Part shown: positions 23,699 to 33,902 of the stretch, piece by piece
How the letters are laid out: every line of letters begins with the position of its first letter
Position numbering within the stretch: position 1 is the first letter of the stretch
From: Aotearoamyces nothofagi
Lineage: Eukaryota > Ascomycota > Leotiomycetes > Leotiales > Tympanidaceae
Assembly: GCA_015345905.1 (NCBI GenBank)
Contig: JADDTR010000016.1
Span: 252,631-316,630 of the forward strand
Length of the DNA stretch: 64,000 bases
Direction: 5' to 3'
Position numbers and translations under genes: made by a program
Notes under the pieces: generated by a model
Databases searched by the model: none
What the model saw: the letters and a program-made list of their open reading frames with translations, nothing else
What the model was told of the DNA's origin: nothing

Positions 23699-25599
23699 GG
23701 CATCCACGCATCTGGATGCCGAGTATGTGCATTCCGTGGACCATAGCAGTCTGTTGCGAGATTCAATCAGGTAGACAATGGTAGTAGATAGATAGATACC
23801 TGAATGACAAGGTAGAAGGCTACCTCGAGCTAGTCCTGCTAGTGTATTTTCTGCCTTAGGCAGTAACACAGTCTTATCCATTAACCCCTGACTTCCAACA
23901 TCTAAAGAGAAGAGGCAGCATGCTCACCCCTGAGTCACCTGGCTAGCTACTAACACACGTAATGTTGAACTTTAGTAGAGGTTAACGGCTTGCTTGATTA
24001 AAGGTGTCAAGGTGTCTAGAAGCAGATGTCTAGAAGCAGAGATTTATAGGCTGCCGGTATACTATGGCGGCCACGAAGGACCCGTCTCAACACGGGGAAG
24101 AGGGATAGGAGGGCCCATGACGAGACAGTACATCCCGGCGACCGAGCGAACGACTGCCGGTTGGATGTTGGGAATGGAAAATCAAGGGAGGAAGGACAGC
24201 GTTATCTTTTATAGGGGCCCCAATACTGTACCTAAAATCACAATATAAATCACAAGTGTGCTTGCAAGCAGTCTTCGGACCAGGACAGTAGGGGCCAACA
24301 CGGGACAGCCGAGGAATCATGCAGTGTGCAGGGCAGGAGTAGGTACGGCCTCTTAGTAGCTGTTGGCTTATCTACACCTAACATGCTCACCTCAAACGTG
24401 CATTCATATGATGTATACAGTACGCACGCGTGCGATTGTGTTAGAAGATGCGCGCTTAGAGCCCTGTCCCACCGATCAAGCTGTCGAAGCTGTTGTGACA
24501 GTTGGGGCAGTTTCTGCTCGGACCTATACCCAACTATTCGACGGCGTTATCGTACTCCTACGGCCTCTGTACTCGAATCCTCTCGGCCCCAAGGGTGCCA
24601 ACACCGTGGAGGGACGCAGATGGTGCCATATTACCCGATAGAGACACGCGGAATTACTGCAGGCCTCCAATTTTTGAGGACAGGGGCTGTCGGTGAGTTT
24701 CTACTCTACTCAAAGCACGGAGTACTTCAGTAGAGCCTGAGAGGTATGGAGTGCACGGGTTCATTGCATCGGCTATTGACCAATTTGGCTATGGTCCGGT
24801 AGATGAACACGAGATTCCCCATACAGTGGAAGCATGCCTCATCTGATGGCCGGTGGAAGATTCCCGGTGATTGGCGGAACAATTGCACAGACTTTCATTT
24901 CTCCGCAACTCCAGCAGAAAAACGCACGGCGGCGGCGGCTTCGAAGTGTCTTGGCCCGCAGCAGCAGCCGTAGCCGTTACAGAGTCGTGGTCGTGGTCGT
25001 GGTCGTGGTTGTGGGGTATGGGGAATCGAAATTTGTGATGTATCTGTCACGTCAAGTGTAGAGCTAGCTGATGAGAGCCGACTCCAACGCCAATTCTAAT
25101 GCCAATTCTAATGCCAATTCCAACGTCAAGCCCAACGTCAATTCCAACGTCAACACTCCCTTCCATCGGCTTTCTGCTAGTTTTCGAGATCTTCTCCCAG
25201 AGTTAGACTCGAGCATGCTGGTGTCTGTCGCCGTGCTGCTGTTGTTGGACTGTTTTCGGTAAATCGCGTTGACTCCGTCGACATGCGGGCCGGCCCCCCT
25301 AGCATTTTACACCCCGGTATTTCTCCAGTCTCCTAGATTATCTAGATTATTACAGCATTACATTTGTATCTCCGCATACAAGCAAACCGACACCATGGGG
25401 CCCCAAGAAATGTTGACCCGTAGTGGCCCAACCCTGTCACGTTTTCCTTCCATCGAGAGCCTTCTTAATGCCAGCATCTCCTCGCGGGCTCATGGCATTC
25501 TCTCCTCCTCATCAACTGTGGCGAGTATTCCCTGAGCTACGCCATTCCATACATAAAACCGCAAATAAGGAAATAGTATATTTACAGCCCGTTGCAAAC
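23699..25599. promoter_or_regulatory. divergent promoter region, Pol X / MFS permease, with simple repeats
   Basis: 1.9 kb between two diverging start codons. It holds a GTGGTC hexamer run (24983-25018) and a 12-bp aattctaatgcc-type run (25079-25155). Several open frames exist but none shows a domain. One at 25071-25262 is a by-product of the 12-bp repeat (Asn-Ala-Asn-Ser repeats). Confidence 0.55.
24983..25155. repeat. two adjacent simple repeats (GTGGTC)n and 12-bp unit
   Basis: The first tract, 24983-25018, is about six near-perfect gtggtc hexamers. The second, 25079-25155, is about six diverged copies of aattctaatgcc / aattccaacgtc. They lie 450-600 bp upstream of the permease ATG. Confidence 0.8.
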
Positions 25600-27444
25600 A
25601 TGGGATATGTCGCTAGAACGCGAGTGTACAACTGGTGAGCGATGAGTTCAAATAATGAGAGTCGATACTGTTCTTCTGCTTGTGCTAACCAATGACAACA
25701 GGTACATCTCGTTGGTAGCAGCATCTTGCATGGTCCTTTACGGTTACGATGCTTCCGTTTATAATTCCGTTCAAGGCTCAACCAACTGGGTAGCTTGGTT
25801 CAATAACCCAGTATGCTACAAACCGAGCTCTCCACGACGGAATCTCTCGCTCACATAAGGAATACAGGACACCCAAACCATTGGTGCTGTCAACACAGCG
25901 TATACTGTGGGTGCGATTATCGCTGGTTTCTTCTTAGGTGGCCCTCTCGTAAGTTGTTCATATCATCATTGAATCACGATGACCTTAATATATACACTAA
26001 CTTTGCCATCAGGCTGATCGTTTTGGAAGGAGAAGGGGCATGGGCCTTGGTTGCGTATTGACCATCATCGCCACATTCATGCAGACCTTTGCACCCAAAG
26101 GCAGCCTTGGATTATTCATCGCCGGTCGTGCAATTATTGGTGTCGGTCAGGGCATTGCCTTAACTTCTGGACCTGTCTACATTGGCGAGCTGGCACCACC
26201 CGAGATACGAGGAAAGATTATGTCTTTCTGGCAGATGTTTTACTCGGTCGGTTCATTCATTGCTTACTGGATCAACTATGCTTGCCAGTTGAACAAGGAG
26301 AAGCTTGGAGAATGGGACTGGAAGATGGTCGTGATCTTCCAGATTTTGGTGCCTATCATTATCATTTCTCTCCTTCCTTTCATCCCCGAAACACCTCGTT
26401 GGTACATCCAACATGGCGGACAAATTGAGAAGGCACGCGAATCTCTCCGCCGAGTCCGCGAAACGGAACAGGAGGTAGAAGATGAGGTCCTTATGATCCG
26501 TGAGGCTCTCGAGTTTGAGAAAGAAGCCATCTCTAGCTCCTACACTGCCTTATGGAAGGACCGATCTATTCGAAAGCGTCTCCTACTTGCATTTGTCATC
26601 AATGCTGGTCAGCAGGTCACTGGCCAAGGCACCCTCAACACTTATTCTACGATCATCTACAAGGGTGTCTTCACCGACACAAACAAGATTGCTTTGATCA
26701 ATGCTCTCAATGCCACGTTTGGTATCCTGTTCACAGCCAACGCCACCTGGACTGTTGATCGTTTTGGTCGAAAGTTCCTCCTTATTGTCGGTAGCATCGG
26801 CATGGGTGTTTGTATGCTCGCGGTTGCACTTGTGGGTACTGAGACGGAAACACTTTATTATCTGAGCAAAGACGTGTTGAAGCCTACCAAGTCACATCCT
26901 GTCGGCATTGCAATTACGTTCCTCCTATTTCTATTTATCTTCTTCTACAAGCCATCCTGGGGTGCCACCGTCTGGATTTGGACTGCTGAGATCTTCTCTA
27001 TGAATGTCCGTGCCCAAGCTGTTGGCATGTGCTCTCAGATGCAGAATGTTGCGAACTCTATCTTCCAGCAATTCTTCCCGACCTTTCTTGCAAATTGCGG
27101 CTTCACAACTTTCTACTTCTTTTTCGCTATCAATCTGACACTCGCCGCTTTCGTATATTTCCTGATCCCCGAGACGAGGAAGGTATCTCTCGAGGAGATG
27201 GATACTTTGTTTGGGGGCTCTGACCATGTCGAGAAGGGTGGTGGTATGTATAAGAAAGTTGCAACCATCAGCAAAAGCTTACCAGCATATCTTAGATCTC
27301 CTTCATGTCGCCGATGCTCATCATGCCCATATTGGTGTTGATAACAACTTAGGTGCCAATACCACCCGCTACCCCTTAGAGCACAGCGAAACAGTTTCTC
27401 CAATCCAGATCCGCGAGCAGTACATAACTCAAACTAAGGAGTAG
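25600..27444 (+). CDS. MFS sugar-porter permease
   Basis: Exons 25600-25634, 25702-25810, 25868-25948, 26013-27243 and 27296-27444 give 534 residues. Sugar-porter family signatures are all present: LYGYDASVYNSVQGS in helix 1, ADRFGRRRG in loop 2-3, GVGQGIALTSGPVYIGE, ELAPPEIRGKIMSFWQ, PETPRWYIQHG at the end of helix 6, GQQVTGQ in helix 7, VDRFGRK in loop 8-9, and PETRKVSLEEMD after helix 12. Twelve membrane helices and a short cytosolic tail are expected in the plasma membrane. The tail is read after a 52-bp phase-1 intron; without it the frame ends early in an unlike sequence. The substrate (hexose, disaccharide, quinate or other) cannot be told. It is followed in tandem by the SDR gene. Confidence 0.92.
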
Positions 27445-28254
27445 GCTCTATGCTTGGCGTTTTCAATTTTGTTTCAATACAGACAGCTATGGTAATTACT
27501 GCGGGGTAGGATAGGTAGGTTGGCTTATATTGGGTCATGCATATGACAACGAGATATGCATGGTTTTACGGCAATTTAAAATCGGAAATCAAGCACCAAA
27601 AATATCATATTCCTTATAACCTGCCTGGCTTTATAAATTGATGCTTGGCCTCAATATAAGTTTTAGCGCGTGCTCGCCTATGTCTCTGCCAAAAGAATCT
27701 TGATAGAGACTGCAGATTCGAATGATCGTAGAAGGCATGCGTTACCATACGGGAAGTCGATTCAGGGTCTTGCGCATGACTGTACCGTGAGCTTATTGAA
27801 ACTTGATATTAATATTTAATATTTAATATTTTAGTATTTCAATGAGATTTACTTAATCGCCATGTCCGAAATGCTTCGGCGATAACTCCTAAGGATTACA
27901 CATGTCTCACTAATCAACCCCAGAAACGATTCCAAAGCACGTCTGAATGTCAGATTCAGAGCCACCTTTGAGGTTTTTTTGTTTCTCTCTTCCCAAACAA
28001 CCCTCTAAAAAGCATGCCACGGATTTAAGGATTACTATTTGTAGATTAAACAAGCCGAGTCGTTGTCTTATGCACAAGGCTCTGACGTCAAGACTTCCAG
28101 CGAGAGCGTGTCCGGGGACATGCACACATATATAAACATATAGCTATTCTCCGTAGAGTAAATATATATCTACCTTCCAACCTTACAGCCTTCCAATAAA
28201 TCAATTCCTTAACTGTTCGCAACTGCGTTTGATAACATATACTTCTCTCAAACA
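27445..28254. other. intergenic gap, SDR promoter side
   Basis: 810 bp between the permease stop and the SDR start. It contains an AT-rich run (tattaatatttaatatttaa, about 27806-27832) and, near the right end, the CRE-like and TATA elements listed next. No gene is seen. Confidence 0.6.
28083..28136 (+). promoter_or_regulatory. CRE-like site and TATA box of the SDR gene
   Basis: A full palindromic TGACGTCA (28083-28090), the binding site of CREB/ATF-type bZIP factors, lies 165 bp before the SDR ATG. A TATATAAA box (28129-28136) lies 119 bp before it. The spacing is that of a regulated promoter. Binding is inferred only; one 8-bp site is expected by chance about once in 64 kb. Confidence 0.5.
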
Positions 28255-29037
28255 ATGGCTCCTAGAACTCTCGACTTTAGAACCGCAATCATCACCGGCG
28301 GCGCGGGCGGCCTGGGCTATGCTATGGCAGAACTGCTCATCTCGCAAGGCAAAAAGGTCATCATCGTTGGCCGCACGGAATCCAAGCTTCAGAGCTCAGC
28401 CAAGAAACTGGGCAACAGTACCCCATACTACGTTCTAGATACTGGAGACACCAGGACTATGCCAGACTTCATCCAGAAAGTGACCCAAGAGCACCCTGAC
28501 GTCGACTGCCTGATTAATAACGCTGGCGTTCAACGCCCTCTCGACGTCAACAGCTTCGATCTCAGCAAAGCAGACGAAGAGATCTCCATCAACATCGCGG
28601 GGCCCATGCACCTAACCATCGGCCTTCTCCCACACTTCAAAACCAAACCGTCCGCAACGATTATGAACGTGTCCAGCGTGCTCGGCTTCATCCCGTTCAG
28701 CATCACCAACCCGGTGTACAATGGGACGAAGGCCTGGCTGCACTTCTGGACGATGGCCATGCGGACGCAGCTCAAGGAGAGCAACATCAAGGTTGTGGAA
28801 ATCGTGCCGCCGACGGTGGCGACGGACCTGCACCGCGAGCGGACCGATCCTGATGATAACAGGAAGGACAAGAACCCCAACGCGCTCACGGTGGAGGAGT
28901 TCACGGATTTCGTGAGCAGAGGGTGGAGCGGGGATCTGGACACTGTTGCTGCGGGATCTGAAGTGGAGATTGTGGAGAGGTGGTATAGCGAATTCGGACC
29001 GGACTACGACAAGTACGCCGATGTGTACAAGGCGTAG
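28255..29037 (+). CDS. short-chain dehydrogenase/reductase (SDR)
   Basis: Single exon, 260 residues, ATG preceded by a clean leader (tctcaaacaatggct). Classical SDR motifs: cofactor-binding TGGAGGLG (residues 14-21), NNAG (88-91), and the active site Ser140/141, Tyr155 and Lys159 in VYNGTK. An Arg at 40 after the second strand (VGRTESK) suggests NADP(H) preference. The C-terminal block (NPNALTVEEFTDF) resembles the DltE-like subgroup of fungal SDRs, whose substrates are unknown. It is soluble, with no signal peptide. It has no intron and a GC-richer coding stretch than its neighbours. A CRE-like site and TATA box precede it. It lies between a sugar permease and an O-methyltransferase, so a shared catabolic or secondary pathway is possible but not shown. 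Confidence 0.93.
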   Translation: MAPRTLDFRTAIITGGAGGLGYAMAELLISQGKKVIIVGRTESKLQSSAKKLGNSTPYYVLDTGDTRTMPDFIQKVTQEHPDVDCLINNAGVQRPLDVNSFDLSKADEEISINIAGPMHLTIGLLPHFKTKPSATIMNVSSVLGFIPFSITNPVYNGTKAWLHFWTMAMRTQLKESNIKVVEIVPPTVATDLHRERTDPDDNRKDKNPNALTVEEFTDFVSRGWSGDLDTVAAGSEVEIVERWYSEFGPDYDKYADVYKA

Positions 29038-29775
29038 ATTTTAATCATATCATTTTACTCGGAGCCATGCCGTACTGTTTCAAGAGCTGCCGGCACGACT
29101 TTTACATGTCTGCAGAATATCCCAACTGGAAAATGGGGATTGGGAGTGACATACTCGAGAGAAAGGCTACTCCTACTGATGCTGTAAATTCGACTGTTCT
29201 TTTCACCAAGAAGGGACGCTACGCCTCTACGTCGACCAGATATCACTGTTAAGAACCGCTACCCAACCCCCTCGTCTCAGAGATATGGATACTCTGTACG
29301 TATTTCTTGAAGCTCGCTATCGTCCAATTTCTTGCCGCCGTTCTAGAATTCTCGCCGTCGTCTCCCTTCTCGCCACCACTACTTTACATTGCCGCCTCTG
29401 TTGTACTGCTCTGCTCTATGCAATCGTTATTGGCTGTCATAACACACCCAACCATCTAATGACTTTGGATACAACTGCTGGAGTTATTTGTCTGTATCTG
29501 CGTGTGCGTCCCGCGCCGAGATATATATATCCTTCAGCTACGAAGCGTCTATCTCGTCGACTGCGCCGTATCTCAAAAAGCACATGCAATTGTGTAGAAT
29601 GATGGTATCTGTCTAGAATTTGAAAGTGTTATTGAGCTCGGACAAGGTTGACTGCTCACTACCTTCTGATGTTGGGAGTAGCATCGACGAGAACTATGAT
29701 TGATTGATCTAGGGTGGAATTAAGATAGGATTAATCTATGTCCCACAAGACTAAAAGTAGTTTTTCTCGGTTGCC
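29038..29775. other. convergent intergenic gap
   Basis: 738 bp between the SDR stop (+) and the O-methyltransferase stop (-). Both terminators lie here. No repeat, RNA gene or further coding sequence is visible. Confidence 0.55.
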
Positions 29776-30807
29776 TTAATCAATTATTCTTGCCATTCCC
29801 AAACCATCAAACAAAGGTAGTAGGAATGTCTCGAAGCGCTTGCTCTCCACTAAGGCGGTGTTGAACTGATCCAGGTACTCCAGCTCGGCTCTTACTGTCG
29901 CCTCAGCCTTGCCCTGCTGCTTCATTTTAACAGCCCATGGATTAGCATCGCTGGAGTCAGCAACCATTCCCCGGCGAAGGATGTTATCAGCCATGATGAC
30001 GCCGTTTGGCTTGAGTAGGCGCGGAGCAGTGGATGATGCTTGGGATGAGTTTAAGATGATGGACAGATATTGAGGGTAAGAGGATTTGTCTGCATCGATG
30101 AAGATCAGATCATATGGCTCAGTTACAGTAGCTGCTAAAGTTCTAAGGCTAGAGTGAAAACATGGTCAGTGAAAGTGTTAAGGGTTAAGGTATTTTACTA
30201 GATTACTGCTCGTTCATCATGTGATGATAATGGAACAGAACTCACGTTTGTCTCGCATCGCCCACAATTACTTCCACATTCTTAATGTCATTCTTGGAGA
30301 ATGTGTCTTCAGCTATCTTGGCATACTCTGGGCTGAACTCCAGTGTTGTGACGTGACCGTCAGGGCCAACAGCATCGGACCATACTGAACGTAGTGCTAC
30401 GTTAGCAAACAAAATATTGATGGGGATAATGCAATTAGCAACTCACCCAATGCCGAGAAACCGATGAAAGAGCCAATCTCGAGAACTACAAGATGTTAGA
30501 ATTATATGTATGTAATGACAGGGAATGACGATCTGCAACAAGATCTCCCCGAACCATAGACTAGAAGATATGACGAGGAGCTGAATAATTGCTTACTTCT
30601 CTTTGCTCCAATAGACTTGGCTGTCCATAACTGATACTGTGCCTGGAGCGGAGAGATCATGTAGTTTGCCAACTCCTGGCTCTCGCACCCCCAAGCATGG
30701 TGGTCCGTGATATGTTTTGGCAGGCTTGTAGAATGCTTGTAGGCATAGTCGCTTACTTTGACGGAAACCTCCTCATTGGGGTACAACTGTGGATAATTCG
30801 CCTTCAT
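29776..30807 (-). CDS. CCoAOMT-type SAM-dependent O-methyltransferase
   Basis: Exons 30807-30597, 30485-30447, 30384-30246 and 30148-29776 give 253 residues. The SAM-binding core reads RILEIGSFIGFSALVW across intron 1 and intron 2. It is followed by GHVTTLEFSPEYAK, VEVIVGDARQT and LIFIDADKSSYP, the metal/substrate loop of caffeoyl-CoA/catechol-type methyltransferases (class I, divalent-cation dependent), then NGVIMADN. The C-terminus FETFLLPLFDGLGMARI matches the family. It would transfer a methyl group to a small phenolic or similar acceptor; the substrate is unknown. Exon 2 is only 39 bp. It is soluble and shares a 642-bp divergent promoter with ISN1. Confidence 0.92.
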
Positions 30808-31449
30808 GGTGACTGCGTTGCGTTTCTGCAGACAAAAGGTGATGGCTATGACGTTATTGATAAAGTGGGATGTTTTGGCGGATGGTTAGTTAGCTGTCCA
30901 CGGATAGGCCGTCTACGGGGTCTGTTGGATTAAGTCAATGAATCGAGAGCGAGGCTGCATGATACTACTTATATCAAGGCAATCAGATGGATTCCAACAG
31001 AGGCACAGCAGGACATACGCATCTTTATATATCTATGTGCGGCGCCGCATTCACGTGCGGGGTGCGGATACGGAATCCGGGATTACGGTTACGACATGCG
31101 ATAGCGGCCGCCCGTAATCGCTGAAGTGGCCTGTAGGACGACGACGTCTATCTATAACCATTGGTATACGCAGCCATCAGGAGATCTGATAAGCAAGAGA
31201 CCCTCGATACTCGAACCCTCGAACCCCGACCCTTGGACCCTTGGACCCTGGACCCTCGGCTCTGGACCTCGACCCCTCGACCCTCGACACTCCAACGTCA
31301 CAGCCTGAATCTTCCCTAATTGACTGGGTATGTACTATAGTGCTGTATAAGTACTGTATACATATACGCCCCTAGCCGCCTTATATACAACAAACGCCGT
31401 CCTTTCTTCCTCCTACCGACGCGCTACACGACCTTGCCATTGCGCAACA
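30808..31449. promoter_or_regulatory. divergent promoter region, O-methyltransferase / ISN1
   Basis: 642 bp between diverging start codons. It contains a degenerate GACCCTCGA-type run (31204-31290) on the ISN1 side and a CACGTG hexamer at 31052-31057. Palindromic hexamers are common by chance, so the latter is only noted. Confidence 0.5.
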
Positions 31450-33225
31450 ATGACCACGCGGTACAGGGTTGAATGTTAGTCCGCCAACCCCCAATCCTCT
31501 GATGCCGTCCCGGTGATGCTGACTCACGGTACCAGATGCCTTGAAGACTCATCGCCGAGATCAATTCATAGGTGCGTCAGCTCTCGTCTTTGGCTTTTCC
31601 GTCACTGGATGTACCATCTTTCCGCCATTGATCAAGCAATATCGAGGGACGCCGAGCACCTTGCCCGCCCGACTTGCTGCCTAACCATACGGATATGGCC
31701 AATATCTTTGGCGTTCTGATTTCTACCGCTTTCAATATCCGTCCTGTTTCGATTCTCCCTCGATTGCCTCAGTCTGACACGTGACCAGAATGGATCAAGG
31801 GCCTCCTGGCGGTGCCGTTCGTCCTACACTCCCAGCCAACGGGAGTCTTTGAGTCTCGTGTTGGGGGTGTGGTGCATATGGCAGAGGCAGCACATAGGAG
31901 ATATGCCGAGATTATGAAAGATATCGAGGATATGATTGACGACCATAGTATGTACTGGTCTTTTTCACACTACATTTAACTGCTTCCGAGGAGCAGGCTC
32001 TTGGAATAGTGGCTTATGGCTTCTAATGTAATAGTCGAGCACCAGAAAGTTGGTCTACAACATCAGTCCAAATTGAAGCTTCTCGTACCCAGCATCGGCA
32101 CCTTCTTCACCCGGCTCCCGCTGGCAGATGCCTTTAGATATCAAGATAGCAAGCGCTTCATATCTTCGCGGCGCTTTGTTCCACCATCTTTCAACGACAT
32201 TCGTTTGATTCTAAATACAGCCCAGATTATGGGAGTGACAGGAACAGGACCTCTAGATCTAGCAACGTTTGATGGTGATGTGACCTTGTATGATGATGGC
32301 AAAAGCTTGGAGCCTGATAACGAAGTGATAGGAAGAATCATAAGTAAGCCTTGCAATTTTGTCCTTCTCCTGTAAAATAATGTGGTGCTTGAGCACGACA
32401 TATGCTAATGCCCGCAACATTCAGGTCTCATGAGCCATAATACGAAGATTGGCATCGTAACTGCAGCAGGCTATTTGGAAGAGGAAAAATACTACGGCCG
32501 ACTTCATGGTCTGCTAGATGCGGTCAAAGCTTCAACTATATTAAGTACAGAACAGAAGCAAAATTTAATTGTCATGGGTGAGTCTCCCTTCCATTTTAGC
32601 TTGGCCAAAGTTAAGTCTTTCAGGTGGTGAATCCAATTTCCTTTTCAAGTTCTCACCCGAAGCGCCGTTTCTCCTCGAGTGGGTGCCTCGACGCACGTGG
32701 ATTCTCGATGAAATGCATGCCTGGAATGAAGTGAACATACAAGCTCTTCTCGACAAAGCCGAATCAGCCTTACATGAATGTATTCATAATTTGAGTCTTC
32801 CTGCTGCAATAATCCGTAAAGAGCGCGCCGTAGGAATTGTCCCTTCTTCTCCTGGTATTAAATTCGCACGGGAATCTCTTGAGGAGACGGTTCTCGTAGT
32901 TGAAAAGATGCTGGAGATGTCGCCAGTAAGCCATATACTCCCATTCTGTGCATTCAATGGTGGCAATGACGTGTTTGTGGATATTGGCGACAAGAGTTGG
33001 GGAGTACTGGTTTGTCAAAAGTACTTTGGGGACCGGGAGGGACGGAAGATTGAGGGGAAGAGGACAGTCCATGTCGGCGATCAATTTCTGAGTGCAAATG
33101 GAGCAAACGATTTCCGAGCAAGGAAGGTGGGGACGACGGCTTGGGTGGCAAGCCCCAAGGAAACTGTGGAGTTGTTGGATGAGGTGACTATGTTTCTAAG
33201 TGCAGCAGAGCGAAAGAGGGTGTGA
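31450..33225 (+). CDS. ISN1: IMP-specific 5'-nucleotidase ISN1
   Basis: Six exons: 31450-31474, 31536-31571, 31789-31947, 32035-32343, 32425-32577 and 32624-33225, giving 427 residues. It starts MTTRYRVEYALKTHRRDQF and runs through LLVPSIGTFFTRLPL, PSFNDIRLILNTAQI, the HAD-type catalytic DGDVTLYDDG (Asp153 and Asp155), GIVTAAGY, RAVGIVP and HVGDQFLSANGANDFRAR, in the same order as yeast Isn1. The enzyme dephosphorylates IMP to inosine in the cytosol as part of purine nucleotide recycling. All introns after the first are phase 1, as is intron 1, giving a uniform pattern. It is divergent from the O-methyltransferase and in tandem with the PARP-finger gene. Confidence 0.95.
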
Positions 33226-33902
33226 AGTGCGAAAACGGAAGTGCATCAATAAACGGTATTCTTTGTACTTGTAGCTTGGAGTCTGTCGAGGGTTATTGAT
33301 AAGTTGTTGACGCACTGAAAAGGGGTTACTAAAGGGTTAAAAGAATGGATGCATGGCGCAATTCCTGGCTTCTCAAAACAATTGACTTTGCATGATTATA
33401 TCGAGTCAAGCAATTCTGTATAGTCTTCTTGCACAAAAGTAAATATTACAGATACCTAAGCTGCTTCCCTTGTCCTGCACGGGTCTTTTATCACGTGGCA
33501 CATTTCAGAGAACCTGGGTCAAGTGATATCGTAGTTTAGCGTGTACTCGCTAGGCAGTACAGTATCATTCTGTCTGCCTCCAACCTTTGGAAACTCCAAT
33601 TTTCGACAACACTCGAATTCGAGCTATCTGACACGACGCATAAGGAGAGCTAACAGACATTGAAGTCCTCACTGGATTTCAAGTCAAACTTTTGTTGTTT
33701 TCTTTTTTTTTTGTATGTGATCAAATCCAAACGTCAAAGACAACTTCGCCCCGTCTGACGTAATTCAGCTGGGAAGGCCCTACCCCATACGACGACAAAG
33801 GGTCACTCAGCTACACTAAGCAAATTCAATCCTACTGGCATTTTCGTCTTTGCCACCGATTCTCAGGCAAGTATCCTGCTGGAACTGTGTATTATTGCCA
33901 AG
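33226..33902. other. intergenic gap
   Basis: 677 bp between the ISN1 stop and the PARP-finger start. It includes a T-run near 33701-33710 and ordinary promoter-like sequence. No gene or repeat of note. Confidence 0.55.

Noticed and set aside
31052-31057. CACGTG E-box hexamers in several promoters (31052, 33492, 49915, 51970, 55845, 58384, 59178)
   Set aside because: A palindromic hexamer is expected about 15 times by chance in 64 kb, so these are not enriched. Only the ERG6 one is mentioned as a weak candidate.
31201-31290. CTCGAACCCTCGAACC stretch resembling a reversed tRNA B-box
   Set aside because: It is part of a degenerate CCCTCGA/GACCCTTGG repeat, with no matching A-box or acceptor stem.
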